Under the pieces are notes generated by a model. The model saw only the letters and a program-made list of their open reading frames with translations, searched no databases and had not been told where the DNA came from. From the NCBI GenBank assembly GCA_023386885.1, contig JAEWIX010000092.1, positions 1-30,226 on the forward strand: a stretch of DNA of 30,226 bases, given 5' to 3'. The position numbers and the translations under genes are program-made. Every line of letters starts with the position of its first letter. Position 1 is the first letter of the stretch. Shown in pieces: positions 21,624 to 29,821 of the stretch. The DNA comes from Pseudomonadota bacterium. GTDB taxonomy: Bacteria; Pseudomonadota; Alphaproteobacteria; Rhizobiales; Xanthobacteraceae.

Positions 21624-23336
21624 ATGGGCGAACAACCGTGGGTGAAATCCTATCCACCGGGCGTGAAATGGGATGCTGACATTCAGGTCATGCCGGTTCA
21701 GCAGATTCTCGAGGACGCCGCGGCGACATGGCCCGACCACCCGGCTGCTGACTTCATGGGCCGGAAAATCTCCTATCGCGAACTCAACGACCTTGCGAAC
21801 CGCGCGGCTCTCGGACTCCAGAAGCTCGGCGTCAAACCCGGCGTTCACGTCGGCCTCTATCTGCCCAATACTCCGCATTACCTCGTCAGCCTGTTCGGCA
21901 TTCTGAAGGCCGGTGGAACGCTGGTGAATTATTCACCGCTCGATGCGGAGAAGGTGCTCGAACACAAGATCGACGACAGCGAGACCGATTTTCTCGTCAC
22001 CCTCGACCTCCCCGCCCTCTATCCGCAGATGGCGCGGCTGGTGGGACATACCCGGCTCAAGAAACTGATCGTCGGCAATATTGCCGAGATGACGGGCAAT
22101 CCCGACGCCGTGGCCGCGCAGATGCGCGCCGCCAAGCAGACCGTCGATGTCCCGACTGACGACAAGCACGTCACGTTCCAGACCTTGCTCGACAACGACG
22201 GCATCTATCGCAACTATCCGATCGCCGATCTGACTAATGCCATCGCTGTTCTGCAATACACCGGCGGAACGACCGGGCTGCCGAAGGGCGCGATGCTGAC
22301 CCACGCCAATCTTTCGGCCGCCACGCATCAATGCCTGGAAACCACACGCACCGATCCGCCGGTGCTGGAACCCGGCAAGGAGCGCGTTCTCGCGGTGCTG
22401 CCGCCGTTTCATATCTATGCGCTGACCGTCAACATGCTGCTGGGAATCCGGATCGGCGCCGAACTGGTTCTGCACACGCGGTTCGATGCCGACGCAATCG
22501 TTCGCGATCTCGCGGAAAAGAAGATCACCGCCTTTCCCGGCGTGCCGACGATGTTCGTGGCCGTGATCAATCATCCGGCCTCCGCCACCGCCGATCTCAG
22601 TTCGCTGAAGTGGTGCAACTCGGGCGGCGCGCCGTTGCCGCTGGAAGTGCAGCAGAGCTTCGAGAAGCTGACCGGCTGCAACCTCGCCGAAGGTTGGGGA
22701 ATGACCGAAACCTCGCCCACCGGCACTTTCACGCCGACGGTGAATACACCGAGGCCCGGCTCCTGCGGCGTGCCGAGCCCCGGCATCACCATCAAATTCC
22801 TCAATGTCGACGACGGCAAAACCTACGTTCCGCTCGGCGAGCGCGGCGAATTGTGCATTCGCGGCGCCAATGTCATGAAAGGCTACTGGAAGCGTCCCGA
22901 CGCCACCGCCGCCATCATGACCGAGGACGGCTTCATGCGGACCGGCGACGTCGGATACATGGACGCGGACGGCTACGTCTATATCGTCGACCGCACCAAG
23001 GACATGCTGCTGTGCGGCGGCTTCAACGTCTATCCCCGCACCATCGAGGAAGCGATCTACGCGCACCCATCGGTCGAGGAAGTCAGCGTCATCGGCATCC
23101 GCGACGAATATCGCGGCCAGTCGCCGAAGGCCTTCATCAAACTCAAGAACGGCGCGGCCGTCTTCACGCTCGACGACCTGAAGACGTTCCTGAAGGACAA
23201 ACTCGGCAAGCACGAGATGATCGGGAGCATGGAGATCAGGGCGGAACTGCCGAAGACAGCCGTCGGCAAACTCTCGAAGAAAGAATTGTATGAGGAGGAG
23301 GAGCAAAAGGTCGCAGCTGTGAAGGGCGCGGCCTGA
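21624..23336 (+). CDS. Acyl-CoA ligase (AMP-binding; long-chain or dicarboxylate-CoA ligase, PimA-like)
   Basis: A 570-residue adenylate-forming enzyme that activates a carboxylic acid to its CoA thioester using ATP. Motifs: P-loop YTGGTTGLPKGAMLTH, GWGMTETSPTG, the hinge region RTGDVGYMDADGYVYIVDR, and the C-terminal catalytic Lys in TAVGKLSKKEL. The first about 50 residues (MGEQPWVKSYPPGVKWDADI) resemble sequences annotated as dicarboxylate-CoA ligase PimA in Bradyrhizobium and Rhodopseudomonas, but this is from memory and long-chain specificity remains possible. I prefer ATG 21624, with GGAGG five bases upstream, over ATG 21612, which overlaps that site. A LIV-type importer follows on the same strand after 360 bp, suggesting import and activation of the same class of acid. 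Confidence 0.9.
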   Translation: MGEQPWVKSYPPGVKWDADIQVMPVQQILEDAAATWPDHPAADFMGRKISYRELNDLANRAALGLQKLGVKPGVHVGLYLPNTPHYLVSLFGILKAGGTLVNYSPLDAEKVLEHKIDDSETDFLVTLDLPALYPQMARLVGHTRLKKLIVGNIAEMTGNPDAVAAQMRAAKQTVDVPTDDKHVTFQTLLDNDGIYRNYPIADLTNAIAVLQYTGGTTGLPKGAMLTHANLSAATHQCLETTRTDPPVLEPGKERVLAVLPPFHIYALTVNMLLGIRIGAELVLHTRFDADAIVRDLAEKKITAFPGVPTMFVAVINHPASATADLSSLKWCNSGGAPLPLEVQQSFEKLTGCNLAEGWGMTETSPTGTFTPTVNTPRPGSCGVPSPGITIKFLNVDDGKTYVPLGERGELCIRGANVMKGYWKRPDATAAIMTEDGFMRTGDVGYMDADGYVYIVDRTKDMLLCGGFNVYPRTIEEAIYAHPSVEEVSVIGIRDEYRGQSPKAFIKLKNGAAVFTLDDLKTFLKDKLGKHEMIGSMEIRAELPKTAVGKLSKKELYEEEEQKVAAVKGAA

Positions 23337-23696
23337 TTGGGCCGCGCGTCGAATTCCATCAGCCAGAATTCGACAATCGGAATCTCAGGATCCAGCTCAC
23401 CTTTCCGTGTCCATCCGATTCAACTGCAGATTCTGTCGACACACGCGAAGCATCCGCCCGATTACGAACAGAGACGACATCGCTATCCGATCACTGCGCT
23501 TGAATATCTTTGGTTTGAACGCTTTTCGTTTCGATAACTGTCGCATCGATGCCAATCGCATCAGTGTCCGTCACGCCAACGCTCGGTCCGTTAACGCTCG
23601 TCGCAGAACCAGGTCAACGAAGTCATTTACTCTTTCGCGCGCGGATGGCATTTTCGCCGTTCGAACAGAACCGATCATTTCAGGGAGAAAAAAGAT
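23337..23696. promoter_or_regulatory. 360-bp intergenic region before the binding-protein gene
   Basis: It begins with a dyad just after the ligase stop: GTCGAATTC (23348-23356) and GAATTCGAC (23366-23374), perfect 9-bp arms with a 9-base loop and no T run. The rest has no recognisable gene. It presumably holds the promoter of the importer operon; I could not choose a -10/-35 pair. GGGAG lies 8-12 bases before the ATG at 23697. Confidence 0.4.
23348..23374. terminator. Hairpin after the acyl-CoA ligase gene
   Basis: Arms GTCGAATTC and GAATTCGAC are perfectly complementary with a 9-base loop, starting 11 bases after the stop codon. No T tract follows, so it may protect the mRNA 3' end rather than terminate. 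Confidence 0.45.
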
Positions 23697-24941
23697 ATGC
23701 GTAAACTCATGCTTGCCGCATTGGCGTTGCCAGTGTTGGCTTTGCCGGTCTTCGGCACCCCCGCGCGCGCGGCGGATACCCTCAAGATCGGCTACATCGA
23801 TCCGCTCTCCGGCGGCGGTGCCAGCGTTGGCGAAGGCGGCTTGAAGACCTTCCAGTACCTCGCCGATCAAATCAACGCCGAAGGCGGCATCCTCGGCCAG
23901 AAGGTCGAGATCGTGCCGTTCGACAACAAGACCAATCCGCAGGAAAGTCTGATTCAGGCGCAGAAGGCGGCGGATGCCGGCATCCGCTACATCACGCAGG
24001 GCAACGGGTCGTCGGTTGCGGCGGCGCTGTCGGATTTCGTGGCCAAGCACAACAGCCGAAATCCCGGCAAGGAAATGCTCTATTTCAATTATGCTGCGGT
24101 GGATCCGAGCCTGACCAACGAGAAGTGCAACTACTGGCATTTCCGCTGGGATGCGAACTCCGACATCAAGATGGAAGCGCTCACTAACTACATGAAGGGC
24201 ACGCCATCGATCAAGAAAGTCTACCTGATCAATCAGGACTACTCGTTCGGCCAGTCGGTCCGCACCGAAGCCCGCAAGATGCTGGCGGCCAAGCGTCCTG
24301 ACATCCAGATCGTCGGCGACGAACTGCATCCGCTGCTGAAGATCACCGACTTCGCGCCCTACATCGCCAAGATCAAGGCATCTGGCGCCGATTCCGTCGT
24401 CACCGGCAACTGGGGGCAGGATATCGCGCTGCTGCTGAAGGCGGCGGCTGATGCCGGCCTGAAGGTCAACTGGTACACCTACTATGCAGGTGGCGCCGGC
24501 GGCCCGACCGCCATGAAGCAGACCGGACTGGATCATCAAGTGTTCCAGATCAACGAGGGAATCCCCAACGCCGGCCACAAGTCTGCGGTGGATTTCGAGA
24601 AGGCGTTCCGCGCCAAGGTCAACATGTCGCTCTGGTATCCGCGCGCGGTCAACGAGATGCGCATGTTCAAGGCGGCAGTCGAGAAGGCCAAGTCGACCGA
24701 TCCGGTCAAGGTCGCCGCGGCGCTCGAAGGGCTGGAATTCGAAGTCCACGACGGCGGCAAGGGTGTGATGCGCAAGGACGACCATCAGTTCCTGCAGCCG
24801 ATCTACATCTCGTCGTTCGGCAGCCGCACGGACAAGGAGCCGTTCGACGAGGAAGGCACCGGCTGGGGCTGGAAGTTGGCCGCCAAGGTCGACACCGCGC
24901 AAGCTACCCTGCCGACGACCTGCAAGATGAAGCGTCCCTGA
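23697..24941 (+). CDS. LIV-type ABC transporter periplasmic substrate-binding protein
   Basis: A 414-residue periplasmic protein of the branched-chain-amino-acid-type binding-protein family (Peripla_BP_6). A Sec signal peptide ends at ARA/AD (about residue 25). The mature start DTLKIGYIDPLSGGGASVGEGG and VEIVPFDNKTNPQESLIQAQK (split NKTNPQESLIQ) are characteristic, as is the acid- and aromatic-rich C-terminal lobe. Many relatives in Rhodopseudomonas bind aromatic acids or fatty or dicarboxylic acids rather than Leu/Ile/Val, so the ligand is open. It is the first gene of a five-gene importer cluster. Two strong hairpins follow it, a common way of making more binding protein than permease. Confidence 0.92.
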   Translation: MRKLMLAALALPVLALPVFGTPARAADTLKIGYIDPLSGGGASVGEGGLKTFQYLADQINAEGGILGQKVEIVPFDNKTNPQESLIQAQKAADAGIRYITQGNGSSVAAALSDFVAKHNSRNPGKEMLYFNYAAVDPSLTNEKCNYWHFRWDANSDIKMEALTNYMKGTPSIKKVYLINQDYSFGQSVRTEARKMLAAKRPDIQIVGDELHPLLKITDFAPYIAKIKASGADSVVTGNWGQDIALLLKAAADAGLKVNWYTYYAGGAGGPTAMKQTGLDHQVFQINEGIPNAGHKSAVDFEKAFRAKVNMSLWYPRAVNEMRMFKAAVEKAKSTDPVKVAAALEGLEFEVHDGGKGVMRKDDHQFLQPIYISSFGSRTDKEPFDEEGTGWGWKLAAKVDTAQATLPTTCKMKRP

Positions 24942-24958
24942 CGCGAATGCATCTCCAT

Positions 24959-25035
24959 CCTTTCGCGCTCGTCTCTGACAGCGCGAAAGGGTGAAAGGTA
25001 AAAGCAGCCAGCCCGACATCGGTTGCCGGGCTGGC
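24959..25035 (+). promoter_or_regulatory. Double hairpin between the binding-protein and permease genes
   Basis: First hairpin: CCTTTCGCGCT (24959-24969) and AGCGCGAAAGG (24980-24990), perfect 11-bp arms, 10-base loop. Second: GCCAGCCCG (25007-25015) and CGGGCTGGC (25027-25035), perfect 9-bp arms, 11-base loop. Neither has a T run. In importer operons such structures typically stabilise the upstream binding-protein mRNA or partly terminate transcription, giving an excess of binding protein. Confidence 0.65.
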
Positions 25036-25146
25036 GGCCTCTCTCGGACCCGAGGAAATTGTCGCAGCTTCTCCGTGTCATCGCGAGATCGCAACAAGCC
25101 CCGCGTCACCCTGCACGATCTCTAACTCCAACCTGGTGGTTGTCCC

Positions 25147-26094
25147 GTGCTTGAGCTGATCGTCATCTCCATCCTCAACGGCGTGCTGTTCGGCATGTTG
25201 TTGTTCCTGCTCTCGAGCGGGCTCACCGTCATTTTCAGCATGATGGGCGTGCTCAACTTCGCCCATGCCAGCTTCTACATGCTCGGTGCCTTCTTCGGAT
25301 ATCAACTCACCCGATGGATCGGCTTCTGGCCGGCCCTGATCCTCGCGCCGCTGCTGGTCGGCGCCATCGGCATGGCGGTCGAGCGCTACGGTCTGCGTCA
25401 GACTCACAAGCACGGACACGTCGCCGAACTGCTGCTGACCTTCGGTCTCGCCTTCGCGATCGAGCAGGTGGTGCAGATGATCTGGGGCAAGCTGCCGATG
25501 GACTATCGCGTCCCGGAGTTGCTCGACTTCCCGGCGTTCACGATCTTCTCGACCAACTACCCGGCCTTCAAGATGTTCATGCTGCTGGTCTCGGTGGTGA
25601 TCTTCATCGCGCTGCTGATCGTCCTCAAGCGCACCCGCGTCGGCCTGATCGTACAGGCGGCCTTGACCCATCCCAATATGGTCGCCCATCTGGGGCACAA
25701 TGTCGGGCGCGTCTTCATGCTGGTGTTCGGCGTCGGCACGGCGCTCGCCGCCATCGCCGGCGTGATCGCCGGCCCGGCGCTCGTCACCCAGTCCGACATG
25801 GCCGCCCTGCTCGGCCCGATCCTGTTCGTGGTGATCGTCGTCGGCGGCCTCGGCTCGCTGCCCGGTGCTTTCTTCGCGTCGCTGCTGATCGGGCTGGTCC
25901 AGACCTTCGCGGTCTCGATGAACGGCTCGCTCGCAAGCCTGTTCGGACCGCTCGATCCGAGCATCGGCCCCTCGCTGCTGACTGACGTATGGAACGTGAC
26001 AATCGCCCAGATCGCACCGATCCTGCCTTACGTGCTGCTGGTGCTGGTGCTGATCGTCCGTCCGATGGGCCTCATGGGGACTCGCGAAACATGA
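25147..26094 (+). CDS. livH: LIV-type ABC transporter permease, LivH family
   Basis: A 315-residue inner-membrane permease with about eight hydrophobic helices. The N-terminal pattern ISILNGVLFGMLLFLLSSGL, then MMGVLNFAHASFYMLGAFFG, is the LivH hallmark, and the C-terminal half contains VIVVGGLGSLPGAFFASLLIG, the EAA-like loop contacting the ATPase. The start is GTG at 25147; GGTGG upstream is a weak site. Its TGA overlaps the ATG of livM (ATGA), so the two permeases are translationally coupled. The symbol reflects the family; transport of branched-chain amino acids is not established. Confidence 0.92.
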   Translation: MLELIVISILNGVLFGMLLFLLSSGLTVIFSMMGVLNFAHASFYMLGAFFGYQLTRWIGFWPALILAPLLVGAIGMAVERYGLRQTHKHGHVAELLLTFGLAFAIEQVVQMIWGKLPMDYRVPELLDFPAFTIFSTNYPAFKMFMLLVSVVIFIALLIVLKRTRVGLIVQAALTHPNMVAHLGHNVGRVFMLVFGVGTALAAIAGVIAGPALVTQSDMAALLGPILFVVIVVGGLGSLPGAFFASLLIGLVQTFAVSMNGSLASLFGPLDPSIGPSLLTDVWNVTIAQIAPILPYVLLVLVLIVRPMGLMGTRET

Positions 26095-27398
26095 CAGAGC
26101 TTTCCACCCCTGCCGCTCCCTCGCCGACCGGCTCCGCCTCGACGCGAAGCATCAGCTTCTATGTGGCCTGGGCTGTCTTCATTCTGGCCGTGGTGCTGCT
26201 GCCGCTGATTTTCAGATCGGGCGGATCGCATACCACGTTCAGCTTGATCGGCATCGCCGCTATCTTCGCGCTGTCCTACAATATTCTGCTCGGCCAGACC
26301 GGGCTGCTGTCCTTCGGTCACGCGGTCTATTACGGCCTTGGCGGATTTCTTGCGATCCACGGCATGAACGCCATCGCGGCGAACGGGCTTCCCGTGCCGC
26401 TGCCCTTCGTGCCGCTGATCGGCGGCTTCGCCGGCCTGGTGTTCGCGATCGTCATCGGCTGGGTTTCAACGCAACGCGCCGGAACGGTGTTCGCGATGAT
26501 CTCGCTCGGCGTCGGCGAACTGGTGGCGTCGTCCTCGCTGATCCTGCGCAGCTTCTTCGGCGGCGAAGCCGGCATCACGACCAACCGTACCGAGTTGCCG
26601 TCAATGTTCGGATGGAATTTCGGCCCGCAGATCCAAGTCTATTACCTGATCGGATTCTGGCTGGTGATCTCGGCGGTCGCGATGTACGCCTTGACGCGGA
26701 CGCCGCTCGGCCGGATGTGCAATGCCGTACGGGACAATCCCGAGCGCGTGCAGTTCATCGGTTACGATCCGCATGTGATCCGCTACCTGTCGTTCTGCTT
26801 CGCCGGCTTCTTCGCCGGCATCGCGGGCGCGCTCGCGGCGATCAATTTCGAGATTGCCAATGCCGCCTATCTCGGCGCGGTGCAGTCCGGTGTCGTGCTG
26901 TTCGCAGCTTTCATCGGCGGCGTGAGCTACTTCTTCGGGCCGATCCTCGGCGCCGTCGTGGTGACGATGCTGCAACTCGAGCTGTCCGACGTCACCACGG
27001 TCTGGCAGCTCTATTTCGGTATCATCTTCATCGGCATCGTGATGTTCGCTCCCGGCGGCCTCGCCAGCCTGTTGATGATGCATCGGCCGCTGGTTCGCGC
27101 CGGCACCTTGCCGATGGTGCTGCCGGCTTACCTCATCGCCATCGTGCCGACCATCCTGTTCGCCTGCGGTGTCATTCTCGTCATCGAGATCCTGGCGGCC
27201 TATTCGCAGGGTAACGCGGCCAGCAGCACAATCCGTCTGCTGCGCATCCCCTTCGAGGCGGCGAACCCGATGACCTGGCTGGCCGCAGCCGTTCTGACCA
27301 TCGGCGGCTTCCTTGTCGCCCGCATGACATGGCGCGGCGTCGTCGCCGCCTGGGATCGCGCGATGCTGGCCGCACGCGAGCGAGGATATCACGCATGA
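26091..27398 (+). CDS. livM: LIV-type ABC transporter permease, LivM family
   Basis: A 435-residue inner-membrane permease. After a Ser/Thr/Pro-rich N-terminus of about 20 residues come the LivM core helices, with YNILLGQTGLLSFGHAVYYG early and the cytoplasmic coupling loop AFIGGVSYFFGPILGAVVV later. Beyond the usual end (about residue 335) it carries about 100 further residues with two more hydrophobic segments (LPAYLIAIVPTILFACGVIL and TWLAAAVLTIGGFLVA) and a basic C-terminal tail, making it longer than E. coli-type LivM cores at that end. Its start overlaps the livH stop and its stop overlaps the livG start by ATGA, so stoichiometric synthesis is likely. Confidence 0.92.
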   Translation: MTELSTPAAPSPTGSASTRSISFYVAWAVFILAVVLLPLIFRSGGSHTTFSLIGIAAIFALSYNILLGQTGLLSFGHAVYYGLGGFLAIHGMNAIAANGLPVPLPFVPLIGGFAGLVFAIVIGWVSTQRAGTVFAMISLGVGELVASSSLILRSFFGGEAGITTNRTELPSMFGWNFGPQIQVYYLIGFWLVISAVAMYALTRTPLGRMCNAVRDNPERVQFIGYDPHVIRYLSFCFAGFFAGIAGALAAINFEIANAAYLGAVQSGVVLFAAFIGGVSYFFGPILGAVVVTMLQLELSDVTTVWQLYFGIIFIGIVMFAPGGLASLLMMHRPLVRAGTLPMVLPAYLIAIVPTILFACGVILVIEILAAYSQGNAASSTIRLLRIPFEAANPMTWLAAAVLTIGGFLVARMTWRGVVAAWDRAMLAARERGYHA

Positions 27399-28144
27399 CA
27401 AACGCGATCGAAATGCGTGCCGTCGAAAAGGCATTCGGCAACGTCCGCATCATCCAGGACCTCAACCTGACAGTCGCCAAGGGCGAGCGCCACGCGATCA
27501 TCGGGCCGAACGGCGCGGGCAAATCGACGACGTTCAATCTCATCAGCGGCCACATCACGCCGACCTCCGGAGAGATCAACCTCAACGGCGACGCCATCAC
27601 CGGCTTGCGGCCGTTCGAGATCAATCGCCGCGGCTTGTCCCGTTCGTTCCAGGTGACCAACGTCTTCGCCAAGATGACGGTGTGGGAGAATATCCGTTGC
27701 GCCGTGCTGTGGGCCACCGGGCACCGCTACGCCTTCTGGAAGAACGTCGACAATCTGCCGGAAGTGCGCCGGCGCACCGGGCAAATTCTCGAGGACATTC
27801 ACCTCACCCATCGGCGCGACGTGCCGGCCGGTCTTCTGACCTATGCCGAGCAGCGCGAGCTTGAGATCGGCATCACCATCGCCGGCGGCGCCAGTGTGAT
27901 CATGCTGGACGAGCCAACCGCGGGCATGAGCAACACCGAGACCGACCGCGCCGTGGCCCTGATCCGCCGGCTGACCGAAGGCCGGACGCTGGTGATCGTC
28001 GAACACGACATGAGCGTGGTGTTCGGGCTTGCGGATCGCATTTCGGTGCTGGTCTACGGCAGCATCATTGCGTCCGGCACACCGGAGGAAATTCGCGGCA
28101 ATCCGAAGGTCAAGGAAGCCTACCTTGGCGAGGAGGACCACTAA
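27395..28144 (+). CDS. livG: LIV-type ABC transporter ATP-binding protein, LivG family
   Basis: A 249-residue cytosolic ATPase subunit. Walker A is intact: GPNGAGKSTT with Lys43. The ABC signature reads LTYAEQ (residues 148-153), where the family form is L-S/A-Y-G-D/E-Q, so the conserved Gly is Ala. Walker B is VIMLDEPTAGMS, and the switch His is present in VIVEHDMSVVF. The first residues of the ORF overlap livM by ATGA; GAGGA lies ahead of the start. It pairs with the LivF-type subunit that follows with a one-base overlap at 28144. Together they power the LivHM permease. The signature change matters because LivF has a changed Walker A. Confidence 0.93.
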   Translation: MTNAIEMRAVEKAFGNVRIIQDLNLTVAKGERHAIIGPNGAGKSTTFNLISGHITPTSGEINLNGDAITGLRPFEINRRGLSRSFQVTNVFAKMTVWENIRCAVLWATGHRYAFWKNVDNLPEVRRRTGQILEDIHLTHRRDVPAGLLTYAEQRELEIGITIAGGASVIMLDEPTAGMSNTETDRAVALIRRLTEGRTLVIVEHDMSVVFGLADRISVLVYGSIIASGTPEEIRGNPKVKEAYLGEEDH

Positions 28145-28839
28145 TGCTCGAGGTCAAGGACCTTCACGCCTATTACGGCAAGAGCCACATCCTTCAGGGC
28201 GTGGACATGAATATCCAGGCCGGCGAAGTGGTGAGCCTGCTCGGCCGCAACGGCGTCGGCCGTTCCACCACCGTCAAGGCGATCATGGGCGAAGTGACGC
28301 CGCACGGCACCGTCCGCTTCAAGGGACAGGACATCGCCGGCCTGCCCAGCTACAAGATCGCCCATCTCGGGCTCGGCTATGTCCCGGAGCACCGCGACAT
28401 CTTCCCCGGCCTCACCGTGCGCCAGAATCTGCTGCTCGGCATCAAGAACCCACGCAAGCCGGGCCGCTGGAAGCTCGACGAAATGCTCGAGATGTTTCCC
28501 AATCTCGCCCGCCGCGCGGATACCGCCGCTGGCGTGCTGTCCGGCGGCGAGAAGCAGATGCTGACGACCTGCCGCACCCTGATGGGCGACCCCGAACTGA
28601 TCATGATCGACGAGCCGACCGAAGGTCTCGCGCCGCTCATCGTGCAACAGGTCGGCGATCTCATCACGCGCATCGCGGAGGCCGGCGTCGCGATTCTTCT
28701 CGTCGAGCAGAAGTTGTCGATCGCGCTCCGGATTTCGCACCGGCTGTATGTCATGGGCCACGGACAGATCGTGTTCGAAGGCACGCCCGATGAATTGAAG
28801 GCCAATGAAGCCATCCGGAAGGATTGGCTGGAAGTCTGA
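28144..28839 (+). CDS. livF: LIV-type ABC transporter ATP-binding protein, LivF family, with variant Walker A
   Basis: A 231-residue cytosolic ATPase subunit. It begins MLEVKDLHAYYGKSHILQGV, typical of LivF. The Walker A motif reads GRNGVGRSTT: the invariant Lys is Arg40 (codon CGT at 28261-28263). The signature LSGGEKQML (from residue 132), Walker B LIMIDEPTEGLAP and the LLVEQKLSIAL segment (Gln at the switch position, as is usual in LivF) are otherwise normal, and length is normal, so this is not a decayed gene. It shares one base with the end of livG and is the last gene of the importer operon. I have a vague memory of the GVGRSTT form in other LivF proteins, so it may be a subfamily trait. 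Confidence 0.92.
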   Translation: MLEVKDLHAYYGKSHILQGVDMNIQAGEVVSLLGRNGVGRSTTVKAIMGEVTPHGTVRFKGQDIAGLPSYKIAHLGLGYVPEHRDIFPGLTVRQNLLLGIKNPRKPGRWKLDEMLEMFPNLARRADTAAGVLSGGEKQMLTTCRTLMGDPELIMIDEPTEGLAPLIVQQVGDLITRIAEAGVAILLVEQKLSIALRISHRLYVMGHGQIVFEGTPDELKANEAIRKDWLEV

Positions 28840-28965
28840 CGCCTTCCTTCGCCATAGCGAACGCCGCATAACGATCGGACCGGGATACTGAGAAGAGAGA
28901 GACGGCATCATTGCCTTGTTTCCCTCGGCAATCCGCTCGCTCCCGACAACGAACGTCTCCAAATG

Positions 28966-28994
28966 CGAATGCCCGGACCTGATCCGGGCATTCG
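28966..28994. repeat. REP-like palindrome between livF and the phasin gene
   Basis: Perfect 12-bp arms CGAATGCCCGGA (28966-28977) and TCCGGGCATTCG (28983-28994) with a 5-base loop CCTGA. It lies between convergent genes, so it may end transcription of either. It shares the ATGCCCGG core and the 5-base loop with the hairpins at 13625-13707. Confidence 0.7.
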
Positions 28995-29061
28995 ACATGT
29001 CGTAACGACAACCACACCTCAACGGCCAGCGCGGCAGCGAAGACGGAGTTACAGAGAGCAG

Positions 29062-29493
29062 CTACTCGCTCTTCTTTCCGAAGTTGCGGAAGCTCTCCAT
29101 GTTTTCCTCGACGCGCTTGCGCACGACGTCGAACGCATCCTTTTGCGATTTTGCCGCCATTTCGGCAAGCTCGCGCATATTGTTGAGCGCCGACTCGAAC
29201 CGGTCCTTGGCGAGATCGGCGCGCTTCTTCAGGGCATCTTCCTGGCTCGCGTCAGCCACCGCCTGCTTCATCGCTTCCTGCAGAATCTCGGACTGTCGAC
29301 GGATCAACGCCTGCCAGCCCTCGAAGGCAACCCTGTTGGCCTCCGCAAGCGCTTCGATGTTTTTTCGCTCGCGATCGACGATCGATGCGAAGTCGACGCC
29401 CGGGATGCGAAACTGGCTCAACAGCTTGGTGAAGTCGAACAGCGGCATCTCACCTGCCTTGCCGCTCTCATTGGGTTTGCTCTCATCGGTCAT
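29062..29493 (-). CDS. Phasin family protein
   Basis: A 143-residue, Cys-free, mostly helical protein. FDFTKLLSQFRIPGVDFASI at about residues 19-38 followed by RKNIEALAEANRVAFEGWQAL, split as RKNIEALAEANR and VAFEGWQAL, is the phasin-family pattern; the rest is one long amphipathic helix with heptad character. Phasins coat polyhydroxybutyrate granules and control their number and size in the cytoplasm. AAGGGGAC precedes the ATG. No PHB synthase or depolymerase lies nearby. It converges on livF with a palindrome between. Some relatives serve as stress-related granule or membrane proteins, so PHB binding is inferred from family only. Confidence 0.87.
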   Translation of the reverse strand: MTDESKPNESGKAGEMPLFDFTKLLSQFRIPGVDFASIVDRERKNIEALAEANRVAFEGWQALIRRQSEILQEAMKQAVADASQEDALKKRADLAKDRFESALNNMRELAEMAAKSQKDAFDVVRKRVEENMESFRNFGKKSE

Positions 29494-29821
29494 CGGACGT
29501 CCCCTTCAGGTTGGCGGAAAGGTCTCAAGACGGAGATTATGCACCATCAGACTTGCGGCTTGGCCGATACGTGTCAAGCCGGAACCGAACACCCATCGAC
29601 CCGCGATCGCATCCTGTCTTGCGTCCTGTCTTGGGCATCTCGCCTTGCGCAGATAACGTCGCGCGGGCCGGTTCGTTCATTTCGACAAACGTCAGGTCAA
29701 GCCTGACAATTACCGCCCACGCCCGGCCCAGCTTCGATCTGTCACACCGATGCACCCATCGGGATTTGCGCGGCAGGCTGAAAGGCGCGGCACACCGCAC
29801 GTCCGAAATATCGACGGCAGC

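Noticed and set aside
21933..23306. Open frame (457 codons) antisense to the acyl-CoA ligase gene
   Set aside because: His/Arg/Gly-rich shadow translation with no motif.
23571..25109. Open frame (512 codons) antisense to the binding-protein gene
   Set aside because: No family resemblance; the plus strand has a signal peptide and a clear binding-protein sequence.
29612..29633. Two adjacent TCCTGTCTTG copies
   Set aside because: Only two short copies, not a CRISPR or other array; probably chance slippage.
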